Source: Actinoplanes missouriensis 431
Lineage (GTDB): Bacteria; Actinomycetota; Actinomycetes; Mycobacteriales; Micromonosporaceae
Reading direction: 5' to 3'
DNA: 64,000 bases
NCBI RefSeq assembly: GCF_000284295.1
Contig: NC_017093.1
Span: forward strand, 3,534,001-3,598,000
In this document: positions 1-10,182 of the stretch, piece after piece
Layout: each line of letters begins with the position of its first letter
How positions within the stretch are numbered: the stretch's first letter is position 1
Position numbers and translations under genes: made by a program
Notes under the pieces: generated by a model
The model's database searches: none
Seen by the model: only the letters and a program-made list of their open reading frames with translations
Told to the model about the DNA's origin: nothing

Positions 1-393
1 GACGGCCTCACCGAGGAGCAGGCCCGCCGTCGGCTGGTGCCGTCGCGAACCACGCTGCTCGGTCTGGTCAAGCACGCCACGTTCGTGGAGAAGGTGTGGT
101 TCGACGAGGCGGTCACCGGCCGCTCCCGAGCTGAGATCGGCATCCCGAAGACACCGGACCAGTCCTTCATCCTGGCCGGATCCGACACGATCGAGAGCGT
201 GCGGAACGCGTACCGGAAGGCCTGTGAAAGCTCCCGGCGCGCCGTGGAGAAGATTGATCTCGACGATCTGTTGCCGGGCAATCGGCGCGGGCCGTTGCCG
301 TTGCGCTGGGTCTACCTGCACGTGCTCCGGGAGCTGGCGCAGCACTGCGGGCACGCCGACATCCTGCGGGAGCAGATCCTGGCGGCTGAGTAA
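1..393 (+). CDS. DinB-like (DUF664) protein, 5-prime truncated
   Basis: The reading frame is open from the first base, so the N-terminus lies outside the window; about 130 C-terminal residues are present. The sequence TLLGLVKHATFVEKVWF, a middle helix with ESVRNAYRKACESSR, and the ending LRELAQHCGHADILREQI match the DinB/DUF664 four-helix fold used by mycothiol-dependent and related metal-binding enzymes. The histidines in KHATFVE and QHCGHADI are the usual metal ligands. The exact substrate cannot be read from the sequence. It ends 28 bases before the next gene, which may be co-transcribed. Confidence 0.8.
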   Translation, partial: DGLTEEQARRRLVPSRTTLLGLVKHATFVEKVWFDEAVTGRSRAEIGIPKTPDQSFILAGSDTIESVRNAYRKACESSRRAVEKIDLDDLLPGNRRGPLPLRWVYLHVLRELAQHCGHADILREQILAAE

Positions 394-421
394 ATCGCGG
401 GCTCACGGGTACCGATGTGCC

Positions 422-1114
422 GTGAAAACCTCTCCCCTGATCGCGGCCGCAGCGGTGGTCCTGCTGGTGGGGGCCCGCGCACAACGGTCCCGCCACCAGC
501 GATCCCTGCATCCGGCCGGCCGCTCGTTCACCGGCCGGCTGGAGATCTGGGGCGTTCCGGCCCCGACCGGATCCGACCTGCTGGACAAGCCCGGTGATTA
601 CCCCGTGACAGTCCGGGTGTCGAAGGGTCTGGGCAGCCGGGGCAGCCGCCCGGATGTGCTCGGCCTGGCGATCCGCATCCCCGGCCGTGACACCGACCTG
701 CTGCTCTCCACCGCCGGAACCGGCAGACTGACCCGCCATCTGCCGATGCCGCGCCGCCGCTTCGACGCCCATTACGGGACGATCACCGCTTACCGCACCG
801 GCACCGATCGCAAGATCTATCTCGCTGCCGCCCCGCTGCGCTCGGCCCCGCCCCTGGGCGGCACTCTCGACACGGTCACCGCGGCGGCGCTGACCGGCCG
901 TGCCCAGCTGGTGCTCTTCGCCGACGACCAGCCGTTCGGCACAGTCTCGTTCGGCCCGCTGCTGCCGCCGTCGACCGACGCGGACCTGGCTTTCGACCCG
1001 ATTCGCAACTCCACCGCGGACCTGCACCCGACCGGAACCATCCACGGGTCGCGCGCCCTGGCCTATCGTCTCAGCCAGCGCTGGCGCCGGCGCCCGGGCC
1101 CGGGCCCGGCCTGA
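422..1114 (+). CDS. Catalase-fold-like protein with N-terminal hydrophobic segment
   Basis: A 230-residue protein starting at GTG 422. Residues 5-16 are hydrophobic (LIAAAAVVLLVG) and followed by basic residues, like a short membrane anchor or poor signal peptide. The core (VTVRVSKGLG, then DVLGLAIRI, then a DLLL/RHLP stretch) resembles the conserved heme-side segments of catalase-superfamily proteins, where a similar 'vRfS..G..Dv.G.AvR' pattern occurs. It is much shorter than true catalase (about 480 residues) and lacks the distal and proximal heme signatures, so peroxide degradation should not be assumed. Similar short actinomycete proteins are often labelled 'phosphodiesterase' without evidence. 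Function unknown. Confidence 0.6.
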   Translation: MKTSPLIAAAAVVLLVGARAQRSRHQRSLHPAGRSFTGRLEIWGVPAPTGSDLLDKPGDYPVTVRVSKGLGSRGSRPDVLGLAIRIPGRDTDLLLSTAGTGRLTRHLPMPRRRFDAHYGTITAYRTGTDRKIYLAAAPLRSAPPLGGTLDTVTAAALTGRAQLVLFADDQPFGTVSFGPLLPPSTDADLAFDPIRNSTADLHPTGTIHGSRALAYRLSQRWRRRPGPGPA

Positions 1115-1259
1115 CCCCAACCCGGAGATCATCGAGGGCACGCGTGTCTCGGATCGGGAGTCGGAGCCGCGTGAGGTGGTGGCGGGGAAGGCGTTTGTCA
1201 TGGCTCCGACGGTATGGCGAGCCGTCGTCGCGGGCGATCCCGCCAGCTGTGCTCCTGCG

Positions 1260-1275
1260 GTACAGCCAGCTGTAC
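1260..1275. promoter_or_regulatory. Perfect 7-bp inverted repeat upstream of histidine kinase
   Basis: GTACAGC, two bases, GCTGTAC. It lies 18-33 bases before the histidine kinase ATG, a position suited to an operator. The half-site GCTGTAC occurs again at 3169-3175, just upstream of the ABC transporter genes. Autoregulation by the encoded NarL-type regulator is inferred, not shown. Confidence 0.4.
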
Positions 1276-1292
1276 TCACTATCGTTCGACGA

Positions 1293-2522
1293 ATGCGCCG
1301 TCATCTCGTCCGGAGGTTGCGTGCCGCCGGTGACGCCCTCGAGCACGTCGTCGGCGGGCTCGGCACGTCGGTGCTGGCCCTCGGCGCCGTCCTCTGGCTG
1401 CTCGTGGTCGCCGTCATGTGCCTCGCCGGGATCGGGCTCCTCCTCACACCGACCGTCTTCACGCTCACCCGTGCGGTGGCCGACCGGGAACGCCGCAGGC
1501 TGAGCCGCTGGGGCCCCGAGGTGCTCGGCCCGCCGCCCCTGCCGGCGACCACCCGGGAGCGCCTGCACGACCCGGCCGTCCGCAGGGAACTCGCGTGGGT
1601 GGTGTGGCACGGCACGGCCGGGTTCCTTCTCGGCGTCGTCGGGATCACGGTGCCGGTCCACGCGATCCAGAACATCACCTTCCCTCTCTGGTACCGGGCG
1701 TTCGAGCCTGAGGACCGCGGGCCCGGTCTCGTCTTCTGGCGTATCGACGACCTCGGCGACGCGCTCGTCGTCATGGTGATCGGCCTGGTCCTCGTCGTGG
1801 TCGCCGTGTCCGTGGTCCCCGGCATCGGCCGGCTGCTGGCGCTTCCCGGTCGCCGGCTGCTCAGCCCGGACGGCGACGTCGACCTGTCGCTGCGGGTGGC
1901 CGAGCTGACCGCCACCCGTGCCGCCGCCCTCGACGCGCACGCCGCGGAACTGCGCCGGATCGAACGGGCGCTGCACGACGGTACGCAGAACCGGCTGGTC
2001 GCCCTCACGGTGCTGATCGGGGCCGCCCGCCGGGCCGGCGAACGCAATCCGGACGCGGTTCCCGGCATCCTCGACCGGGCGCAGGACGCCACCGAGCAGG
2101 CCCTCGCCGAGCTGCGCGCGGTGGTGCGCGGCATCCTGCCGCCGGTGCTCGACGACCGCGGCCTGGCCGGCGCGCTCGGCGGACTCGCCGCCACCTGTGC
2201 CGTGCCGTGCCGGGTCGAGGTCGACGTGCCCGGCCGGTGCGCCGCGTCGGTCGAGGCGACCGCGTACTTCGTGGTGGCCGAGGCGCTCACCAACGTGGTG
2301 AAGCACAGCGGCGCGGCCTCGGCCGCCGTCACCGTGCGCCGGGTGGACGACCGGCTGCACGTGCGGATCACCGACGACGGGCGCGGCGGCGCGGCGCAGA
2401 GCGGCGGCTCCGGGCTGAGTGGCATCCGGCGGCGGGTCGAGGCCTACGATGGCCGCTTCGAGATGGACAGCCCGCCGGGCGGTCCGACGACGCTGGACGT
2501 GGAGCTGCCGTGCGGATCGTGA
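1293..2522 (+). CDS. NarL-family sensor histidine kinase
   Basis: A 409-residue membrane kinase. The start at ATG 1293 gives MRRHLVRRLR and follows a possible operator; longer frames run back into the preceding gene. Four hydrophobic segments lie in the first 190 residues (two around 22-55, one near 110, one near 155), with little extracellular sequence, as in intramembrane-sensing kinases. The dimerisation/phosphoacceptor helix reads RIERALHDGTQ (His about residue 228, HisKA_3 type), followed by an HATPase_c domain with NVVKHSGA (N box) and DDGRGG (G1 box). The gene overlaps the response regulator by 13 bp. Linked to an ABC exporter downstream, it probably senses a membrane-active or exported compound; the signal is unknown. 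Confidence 0.93.
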   Translation: MRRHLVRRLRAAGDALEHVVGGLGTSVLALGAVLWLLVVAVMCLAGIGLLLTPTVFTLTRAVADRERRRLSRWGPEVLGPPPLPATTRERLHDPAVRRELAWVVWHGTAGFLLGVVGITVPVHAIQNITFPLWYRAFEPEDRGPGLVFWRIDDLGDALVVMVIGLVLVVVAVSVVPGIGRLLALPGRRLLSPDGDVDLSLRVAELTATRAAALDAHAAELRRIERALHDGTQNRLVALTVLIGAARRAGERNPDAVPGILDRAQDATEQALAELRAVVRGILPPVLDDRGLAGALGGLAATCAVPCRVEVDVPGRCAASVEATAYFVVAEALTNVVKHSGAASAAVTVRRVDDRLHVRITDDGRGGAAQSGGSGLSGIRRRVEAYDGRFEMDSPPGGPTTLDVELPCGS

Positions 2523-3163
2523 TCGCTGAGGACGACCCGCTGCTGCGTGAAGGGCTCACCCTGCTGCTGCGCGCCGAGGGACTGGACGTGGTCGCCGCGA
2601 CCGGCGCTCCCGGACCGTTCCTCTCCGCTGTCGACGAGCACCGGCCGGACGTCGTGATCGTCGACGTGCGGATGCCGCCCACGCACACCGACGAGGGGAT
2701 CGTGGCCGCCGTCGAGGCCCGGCGGCGGCAGCCGGAGCTGGCCGTCCTGGTGCTCTCCGCGTACGTCGAGCAGGCCTTCGCCGCGGACCTGCTCGCGTCC
2801 GGCTCGGCGCGGCTGGGATATCTCCTGAAGGAGCGGGTGGGCCGGGTCGAGGAGTTCCTGGACGCCCTGCACCGCGTTGCCGGCGGCGGCACGGCGATCG
2901 ACCCCGAGGTGATCGGCCAGTTGCTCACCAGGCCCCGCCCGGACAGCTCGCTGGAGCGGCTCAGCCCTCGTGAACGTGAGGTGCTCGCGCTGATGGCCGA
3001 GGGCCTCGGCAACGCGGCGATCGCGGAGAAGCTCTTCATCACCGAAGGCGCCGTGCACAAGCACATCCGCCGGATCTTCGCGAAGCTGGGCCTCGCCCCC
3101 GACGACCGCGCCGATCGCCGGGTCACCGCGGTGCTGCGCTACCTCGACGTCGCCGAAAGGTAG
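2510..3163 (+). CDS. NarL/FixJ-family response regulator
   Basis: A 217-residue regulator starting at GTG 2510 inside the kinase gene, so translation is probably coupled. The receiver domain shows the acidic pair at residues 8-9 (AEDDPL), the phosphoacceptor Asp52 (VIVDVRMPP) and a conserved Lys in YLLKERV. A LuxR-type helix-turn-helix follows (LSPREREVLALMAEG, then AIAEKLFITEGAVHKHI). It should be phosphorylated by the adjacent kinase and bind DNA as a dimer. The ABC transporter 98 bases downstream on the same strand is the likely target. The second regulator at 61437-62081 shares the same architecture and unusual 'MPP...DEG' receiver loop, so the two systems are probably paralogous. Confidence 0.94.
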   Translation: MRIVIAEDDPLLREGLTLLLRAEGLDVVAATGAPGPFLSAVDEHRPDVVIVDVRMPPTHTDEGIVAAVEARRRQPELAVLVLSAYVEQAFAADLLASGSARLGYLLKERVGRVEEFLDALHRVAGGGTAIDPEVIGQLLTRPRPDSSLERLSPREREVLALMAEGLGNAAIAEKLFITEGAVHKHIRRIFAKLGLAPDDRADRRVTAVLRYLDVAER

Positions 3164-3191
3164 TGCCTGCTGTACCAACATTGACCAGGCA
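3164..3191. promoter_or_regulatory. Inverted repeat upstream of ABC transporter
   Basis: TGCCTG, 16 bases, CAGGCA, immediately after the response regulator stop codon and about 70 bases before the ABC ATPase start. Embedded in it is GCTGTAC (3169-3175), the same half-site as in the palindrome before the histidine kinase. It could be an operator or a weak terminator; I favour an operator because of the shared half-site. Confidence 0.35.
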
Positions 3192-3260
3192 GCTTCATTT
3201 TCCCGCCCGGCGAAATCGGAAAAGCTTCTCCGTGACGACAGCACAGGGAGAGGCACACCG

Positions 3261-4049
3261 ATGTCCGCGGTTCGCGTTCAAGGCTTGACCCGTATTTATC
3301 CGGCAAGTGACGGGGAGCAGGTCCGAGCTCTCGCCGGGGTCGACGCCGACTTCGCCGCCGGCACCTTCACCGCGATCATGGGGCCGTCCGGCTCCGGCAA
3401 GAGCACCCTGCTGCAGGCAGCGGCCGGGCTGGACCGGCCCACCGAGGGCAGTGTGTGGATCGGTGGCACCGAGCTGTCGCGACTCTCCGAGACCCAGCTG
3501 ACGAAACTGCGCCGGGGCCGGATCGGCTTCGTTTTCCAAGCCTTCAATTTGATCGGCGCGTTGACCGTCGAGGAGAACATCGTTCTGCCCCTCCGCCTGG
3601 CCGGCACCCTCCCCGACCGTGCGTGGCTCCGTCAGGTGATCGAGCGGGTCGGGCTCGGCGATCGGCTGCGGCATCGGCCCTCCGCCCTCTCCGGTGGGCA
3701 GCAGCAGCGGGTCGCCATCGCGCGTGCCCTCGCCTCGCGCCCTGAGGTGATCTTCTGCGACGAGCCGACCGGCGCGCTCGACACCGGCACGGCCGCTGAG
3801 GTGCTCACCCTGCTCCGCGGGGTGGTCAACGAGCACGGGCAGACCGTCATCATGGTCACCCACGATCCGGTCGCCGCCTCCTACGCGGACCGGGTGATGG
3901 TGCTGGCCGACGGCCGGATCGTGCACGACATGCCGCAGCCGGGCGCCGACCGGATCGCCGAGCACCTGGCCGCCCTGGGCCGGCGCCCGCATGCGGCGAC
4001 CCCGAGCGCCATGGGCTTGAGCGTCGCGACGGCGGGAGCACCCCGATGA
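3261..4049 (+). CDS. ABC transporter ATP-binding protein (MacB/LolD-like)
   Basis: A 262-residue ATPase subunit with Walker A GPSGSGKST (about residues 40-48), Q-loop in VFQAFNLI, signature LSGGQQQRVAIARAL, Walker B VIFCDEPTGALD and an H-loop in VTHDP. The sequence FQAFNLIGALTVEENI is typical of the MacB/LolD/BceA group, which energises FtsX-type permeases that extrude peptides or lipoproteins, or act mechanically in the envelope. A strong ribosome site (AGGGAGAGG) precedes the ATG. The stop overlaps the permease start (ATGA), so the two subunits should be made together. Position after a two-component system suggests antimicrobial-peptide resistance or signal-compound export, which is inferred. 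Confidence 0.95.
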   Translation: MSAVRVQGLTRIYPASDGEQVRALAGVDADFAAGTFTAIMGPSGSGKSTLLQAAAGLDRPTEGSVWIGGTELSRLSETQLTKLRRGRIGFVFQAFNLIGALTVEENIVLPLRLAGTLPDRAWLRQVIERVGLGDRLRHRPSALSGGQQQRVAIARALASRPEVIFCDEPTGALDTGTAAEVLTLLRGVVNEHGQTVIMVTHDPVAASYADRVMVLADGRIVHDMPQPGADRIAEHLAALGRRPHAATPSAMGLSVATAGAPR

Positions 4050-6517
4050 TCACGCTGGCTGCACGGATGCTGCGCCACCGTCCCGGTTCCTCGGTGGCCA
4101 CCCTGATCGCTCTCACTCTCGGCGCCCTGATCCTGACCGCGATGGGCGTGCTCATCGAGTCGGGGCTGCGGTACCACCCGGCGCCCGCGCGCTATGCCGC
4201 CGCGGACCTGGTGGTGGCCCGCCCGGACACCACCTTCACCACGAAGCAGTTCGACGGGGAGGTCTATCGGAGCACGGCTGTCCTCCCCGAGGGAGGAACC
4301 GTTCCCGCCGCGCTCGCCACCCGGATCCGCGAGCTGCCGGGCGTCGCCGCGGTCGCCGTCGACGAGGGCATTCCGGTTGACGGGCGGCCCTCCGGCCGCG
4401 GCTGGTCCAGCGCGGCCCTGACCCCCTACCAGTTGACGACCGGCGTCGCTCCCCAGCACCGCGGCGAGGTGGTTCTGGACGGGGCAGCCGCGGGCGGCGC
4501 GCAGCCCGGCGACCGCGTCGACCTGTTGATCGGCGGGGAGCTGCGTCCGTATCTGATCACTGGTCTCGCGACCGGGAGCGGACCCGCCGCTGTCTTCTTC
4601 ACCGACGCGGAGGCTGCGGCGCTGGCACCGAAGACGGGTGAGGTCACCGCCATCGGTGTCGACGCCCAGCCAGGCGCCGACGTCACCGAGTTGCAATCCC
4701 GGATCGCGACCCTCGCCGGCGACGCACGCGTCCTGACCGGTGGCGACAGCGGCCTGGCCGAGCATTCGGAGGACCGCGCCGCCGCCGGCCTGCTGGTCCA
4801 GATCGGTGGTTCGTTCGGCGGCTATGTCGTGTTGCTGATCGTCTTCGTGGTCGCCGCCACGGTTGGTCTGTCCGTGCGTCACCGCCGCCGCGACCTGGCG
4901 CTCGTGCGGGCCGTCGCCGCCACTCCCGGCCAGGTGCGCCGCATGATCATGTTGGAGTCCGCCCTGGTCAGCGTGGTCGCTGGAGCGATCGGCGTACCGG
5001 CCGGACTTGCCGCCGCCCACTGGCTGACCGGCGAGCTCACCGGCCGGGGCTTCCTGCCGTCGAGCTTCCCGATGCTGCCGGGCAGCATCGCCGCACCCGC
5101 CGCTCTTGTGATCGTGCTCGCGACGGCGGTCGTCGCGGGATTGCTCGCCGCCCGCCGTGTCGCCGGCATCAAGCCCGCCGAGGCGCTGGGCGAAGCGGCG
5201 ATCGAGCCGGCCGATCCTGGGCGCAAGCGCCTGATCAGCGGCGTGATTGCGCTCGGCGCGGCGGGTTCGGCAGCGGGTGCGGCGGTCGTTGCCGGCGGGC
5301 AGACCGCGATGGGGGCCGCGCTCGGCATGCTGTACCTGTTCGTCCTCGCCGTCGCGCTGCTGGCGCCCTGGATCAACCGGATCGCGGCACGGCTGCTCGA
5401 CCGCCCGTTGCGCGCGGTCTTCGGCACGAGCGGCTACCTGGCGTCAGCCAACCTGCGAGCCAACGCGCGCGGCACGGCAACGGTGCTGACGTCGCTGGTC
5501 CTGGCGGTCGGCTTCGGCGGATCGGTGTGGTTTCTGCAGAACAACCTGGAACGCCAGGCGGTCGCCGAAAGCCGCGCCGGCCTGCTCGCCTCGCGCGCGG
5601 TGGTCGCTCCGGCGGGGCTGTCCAGCTCCGCGGTGGCCGAGCTTCGAGCAATTCCTTCGGTACGGGCTGTCACGCCGACCCGGCACACGTCGGTCATCGT
5701 CCCGCTGATGGGCGACGCGGAGACGATCGTCGCGCGGGCTGTGGACCCCGCGTCCCTGGGGGAGACCCTCGACCTCGGTGTCATCGAGGGCAGCGTCGGC
5801 GAGTTGCGGGACGGGACCGCCGCGGTGTCGCGGACGCAGGCGTCCCTGTTCGGCTGGGATCTCGGCGAGAAGGTCGAGATGCGGCTCGGTGACGGCCGGT
5901 CGGCGCAGGTCCGGATCGTGGCGATCTACCAGCGCGGGCTCGGCTTCGGTGACGTGATGCTGCCGCTGTCACAGGTCGGCGGGCTGAGCGACGAAGTGCT
6001 GATCAGCGCGCCGGTCTCGGCGTCCGTGGACGCGGCGGTGCGTGACGTCGCCGCGACGCACCCCGGCAGCGCCGTCGTCGACACCGCCGAACTGACCGGC
6101 GGGCTCGCCCGCGACCTCGCCCTCAGCGCCTGGCTGAACCGGCTCCTGATCGCCGTGATGGTGGGGTATGCGGTGGTCGCCGCGGCCAACACGATGGTCA
6201 TGGCTGCGCTCGCCCGCCGCCGCGAGCTCGCCATGCTGCGCCTGGCCGGGGTGACCAAGCGCCAGATCAAACGCATGGTCAACGCCGAGCAGGCCGGTCT
6301 GCTGGGAACCGCGGTCGTCCTCGGAGCCTCGATCGCCGGGCTGACCCTGAGCAGCGTGGTGCGAGCGTTGACCGGAAACCCGGTGCCGTACGTGCCGGCG
6401 ATCGGAGCGCTGACAGTCCTCGGCGGGGCAGCGATTCTGGCGCTGGCCACGACGGTGCTGCCGATCGCCCGGCTGCTGCGGACGCCGCCGGTCGAGGACA
6501 TCGGGATCAAGGAGTGA
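4046..6517 (+). CDS. ABC transporter permease, FtsX-like, two FtsX domains
   Basis: An 823-residue membrane protein. An N-terminal membrane helix (about 16-36) is followed by a roughly 200-residue extracellular MacB-type domain, then an FtsX core of three helices (about 255-370), a further pair of helices, a second extracellular domain (about 480-680), and a second FtsX core (about 690-810) ending with PPVEDIGIKE. The double-FtsX layout means one chain can provide both halves of the permease, as in BceB-like and YtrF-like proteins of Gram-positive bacteria. The start overlaps the ATPase stop (ATGA). No substrate can be deduced. Confidence 0.92.
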   Translation: MITLAARMLRHRPGSSVATLIALTLGALILTAMGVLIESGLRYHPAPARYAAADLVVARPDTTFTTKQFDGEVYRSTAVLPEGGTVPAALATRIRELPGVAAVAVDEGIPVDGRPSGRGWSSAALTPYQLTTGVAPQHRGEVVLDGAAAGGAQPGDRVDLLIGGELRPYLITGLATGSGPAAVFFTDAEAAALAPKTGEVTAIGVDAQPGADVTELQSRIATLAGDARVLTGGDSGLAEHSEDRAAAGLLVQIGGSFGGYVVLLIVFVVAATVGLSVRHRRRDLALVRAVAATPGQVRRMIMLESALVSVVAGAIGVPAGLAAAHWLTGELTGRGFLPSSFPMLPGSIAAPAALVIVLATAVVAGLLAARRVAGIKPAEALGEAAIEPADPGRKRLISGVIALGAAGSAAGAAVVAGGQTAMGAALGMLYLFVLAVALLAPWINRIAARLLDRPLRAVFGTSGYLASANLRANARGTATVLTSLVLAVGFGGSVWFLQNNLERQAVAESRAGLLASRAVVAPAGLSSSAVAELRAIPSVRAVTPTRHTSVIVPLMGDAETIVARAVDPASLGETLDLGVIEGSVGELRDGTAAVSRTQASLFGWDLGEKVEMRLGDGRSAQVRIVAIYQRGLGFGDVMLPLSQVGGLSDEVLISAPVSASVDAAVRDVAATHPGSAVVDTAELTGGLARDLALSAWLNRLLIAVMVGYAVVAAANTMVMAALARRRELAMLRLAGVTKRQIKRMVNAEQAGLLGTAVVLGASIAGLTLSSVVRALTGNPVPYVPAIGALTVLGGAAILALATTVLPIARLLRTPPVEDIGIKE

Positions 6518-6632
6518 GCTCCGCGATGACGGGGTGGCTCGGGTCGGTGACCGGGGAAGGGAAGGCGTCACTGCGTACGGTGCTGATCGTTCCCTTCGCT
6601 GGTAGGTCACAGCCACGAGGAGCATCCGCGCC

Positions 6633-7655
6633 ATGCGTCAGCAACGATCCCGCCCGTTCGGCGTCCGCGCCCTTCTGCTGGGCGCCGCCGCCGTCCTCGT
6701 CACCGGAGTGGGCGCGGCGTTCGCCATGCCCAGCCGGGATGCCGGGCCGCCGCTCGCCGTCTCGAAACTGGCGCTGCACTGTGTCGGCGACGCGGCCGCC
6801 AGCGCCCGCGCCGGGCGGACGCCGGTGCTGCTCATCCACGGGACCGGGTCGAACTTCCAGGCGAACTTCTCCTGGAACTGGGCACGGGCGTTCGCTCTCG
6901 AGAAGCGGGCGTACTGCGGGATCGACCTGCCGGACGACGCCAGCGGGGACATCCAGGTCGCCGCCGAGCATGTGGTGCAGGCGATCCGCACCCTGCACGA
7001 GGCCGCCCGGTCGCCGATCGCGCTGGTCGGGCACAGCCAGGGCGGGCTGATCGGGCGGTGGGCGCTGAAGTACTGGCCGGACACGCGGACGATGGTCGAC
7101 GAGTATGTTGCGCTCGCGCCGCCGAACCACGGGACGAACACGTTCGTCGCCCAGTGCGAGGCGGCGGGGGAGTGCCCGGCGGCTCGGTGGCAGCAACGGA
7201 CCGGGTCGCGGTTCCTCGCGGCGCTCAACGACGGGCCACAGACCTGGCCGGGCATCGACTATACGCAGGTCATGACGCATCTCGACGAGATCGTCGTGCC
7301 GTACAGCTCGTCGGTTCTGCCGGCCGGCGCCAACGTGAGCAACATCGAGGTCAACCGGATCTGCCCGGGCGAGACCGTCGAGCATTTCGGGCTCGCCTAC
7401 GACAACGCGGCGTTCCTGATCGGCATGGACGCGCTCACCAACCCGGGTCCCGCGCAACCCGCTCGGATCGGCGCTGGCCGGTGCGGTCCGCCGCTGATGC
7501 CGGCGGTCGACCCGGCGACCTTCCCGACGCGGGCGGCGGCCGCGCTGGTGCAGAGCGCCAACGCGATGGTCACCGCCCAGCAGCTGGCGGCGGAGCCGCC
7601 GTTGCGCTGCTACGCCTCCCGGGATCAGCGGGACTGCACGCCGACTGCACGGTGA
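6633..7655 (+). CDS. Secreted lipase/esterase of the CALB-like class 2 lipase group
   Basis: A 340-residue alpha/beta hydrolase. Residues 1-31 form a signal peptide (basic RQQRSR, hydrophobic LLLGAAAVLVTGVGAAFA). The oxyanion segment VLLIHGTGSNFQANFSWNW, the nucleophile elbow VGHSQGG (Ser about residue 135), the lid-side APPNHGT and the HFGLAYDNAAF region with a late His match the lipase class 2/Candida antarctica lipase B-type family used by actinomycetes to hydrolyse extracellular esters. Several cysteines fit disulfides in an exported enzyme. Its 3-prime end overlaps the convergent S66 peptidase gene by 86 bases. Confidence 0.88.
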   Translation: MRQQRSRPFGVRALLLGAAAVLVTGVGAAFAMPSRDAGPPLAVSKLALHCVGDAAASARAGRTPVLLIHGTGSNFQANFSWNWARAFALEKRAYCGIDLPDDASGDIQVAAEHVVQAIRTLHEAARSPIALVGHSQGGLIGRWALKYWPDTRTMVDEYVALAPPNHGTNTFVAQCEAAGECPAARWQQRTGSRFLAALNDGPQTWPGIDYTQVMTHLDEIVVPYSSSVLPAGANVSNIEVNRICPGETVEHFGLAYDNAAFLIGMDALTNPGPAQPARIGAGRCGPPLMPAVDPATFPTRAAAALVQSANAMVTAQQLAAEPPLRCYASRDQRDCTPTAR

Positions 7656-8619
7656 GGGTGCCGGCCTCGGGGTCCAGGTGCGCCGGCACGCCGAGGCCGA
7701 CGGCGGCTTGCGGTCCGTCGTGGCCGATCTTCAGGCCGTGAAGCACGGGCACGCCGAGCCGCTCGACGTGTTCGGCGATGACCTCGTGCGGCTCGCGCGG
7801 CAGGAACCGGCCGAGCACGATCCCGGCCAGCCCGTCCAGGCTGCCGGAACGTTCGAGCTGCACCAGCATCCGGTCGACCCGGTAGGGCGCTTCGCCGGTC
7901 TCCTCCAGCAGGAGAATCGCCCCGCGAAGGTCGAGCTGATGCGGTGTTCCGACGTTGGAAGCGAGCATGGTCAGGTTCCCGCCGAGCAGGACGCCGGACA
8001 CCGCCCGGCCGAGCAGGGTGCCAGAAACCGCGACGCCGCGCTCGGTGCCTGCCACCGCGACGCCGCGCTCGGCGCCTGCCACCGCGACGCCGCGCTCGGC
8101 ACTTGCCACCGCGAGGCCGCGTTCAACTGCCGGTGCGGCACCAGTCGGCTTCTCGCCCGTCAGCGTGATCGGCTCGCTGGTCATCAGGGCTCGCCGCGCG
8201 GCCTCGGCCGAATCCGGCAGGCTTGCTCCGGTCGGGCCGTGCACGGTCGCCAGCCCGGTCTCGCACCAGAGCGCCGCGTGCAGCGCCGTGATGTCGGAGA
8301 AGCCCATGAGCAGCTTCGGATCGGCGCGCACCGCCTCGAAGTCGAGCCGGTCCGCGATGCGCTGGGTGCCGTAACCACCGCGCAGGCAGATCACCCCGCG
8401 CACCTCGGGGTCACGCAGAGCGTCGTTGAGATCAGCGAGCCGCTCGTCGTCGGTCCCCGCGAGGAAGTCACGCCGGCCCAGCGCGTGCGGTCCGAGTCGG
8501 GTCCGTAGCCCCCAGCCGCGCAGCACCCGGGCCGCGCCCTCGGCCTGTTCCGGGCGAACCGGCCCGGCCGGCGACACCAGAGCGACCAGGTCGCCGGGCC
8601 GCAGCGGCTCCGGTCTCAT
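7570..8619 (-). CDS. LD-carboxypeptidase, peptidase family S66 (LdcA/MccF-like)
   Basis: A 349-residue protein starting at ATG 8619 (MRPEPLRPGDLVALVSPAGP). Family S66 features are complete: CLRGGYGTQR, the nucleophile in MGFSDITAL, Glu in LLLEETGEAPYRVDRML and His in IGHDGPQAAVGLG. S66 enzymes act in the cytoplasm on tetrapeptides recycled from peptidoglycan (LdcA) or inactivate peptide-nucleotide antibiotics (MccF). The linker between the two domains carries a 9-residue tandem repeat (ERGVAVAGA and variants) not expected in the family. The C-terminal 25 residues are Ala/Pro-rich and overlap the lipase gene on the other strand; the functional end may be earlier. Confidence 0.9.
   Translation of the reverse strand: MRPEPLRPGDLVALVSPAGPVRPEQAEGAARVLRGWGLRTRLGPHALGRRDFLAGTDDERLADLNDALRDPEVRGVICLRGGYGTQRIADRLDFEAVRADPKLLMGFSDITALHAALWCETGLATVHGPTGASLPDSAEAARRALMTSEPITLTGEKPTGAAPAVERGLAVASAERGVAVAGAERGVAVAGTERGVAVSGTLLGRAVSGVLLGGNLTMLASNVGTPHQLDLRGAILLLEETGEAPYRVDRMLVQLERSGSLDGLAGIVLGRFLPREPHEVIAEHVERLGVPVLHGLKIGHDGPQAAVGLGVPAHLDPEAGTLTVQSACSPADPGRRSSATAAPPPAAGR
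8025..8130. repeat. 27-bp tandem repeat, about four copies, inside the S66 gene
   Basis: The + strand shows four imperfect copies of a 27-base unit (core ACCGCGACGCCGCGCTCGG) in phase with the reading frame, encoding (A/V)ERG(V/L)AVA(G/S)(A/T). Copies differ by a few bases, with the outer ones more diverged. This looks like slippage expansion in a surface loop between the S66 domains. Confidence 0.85.
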
Positions 8620-10079
<1,460 letters not shown>

Positions 10080-10092
10080 CCGTCACCGGAGC

Positions 10093-10122
10093 AACGGCCG
10101 GCTCCTCCGCGAGCCGGCCGTT
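10093..10122. terminator. Hairpin terminator after mdh
   Basis: A perfect 12-bp stem (AACGGCCGGCTC / GAGCCGGCCGTT) with a 6-base loop begins 14 bases after the mdh stop. It has no long T tract, as is common for actinomycete terminators. Confidence 0.8.
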
Positions 10123-10182
10123 CCCGGCGACACGACAGAGCCGACGGGCGGTCCCACAGCGACGAGCGGCCCGACAACGACG

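Noticed and set aside
7058..7741. A 227-residue plus-strand frame inside the lipase gene
   Set aside because: Alternative-frame shadow with Arg/Gly-rich composition; the lipase frame has all catalytic motifs.
8025..8130. The 27-bp repeats as a CRISPR array
   Set aside because: No spacers separate the copies, and the repeats lie in frame within a coding sequence.
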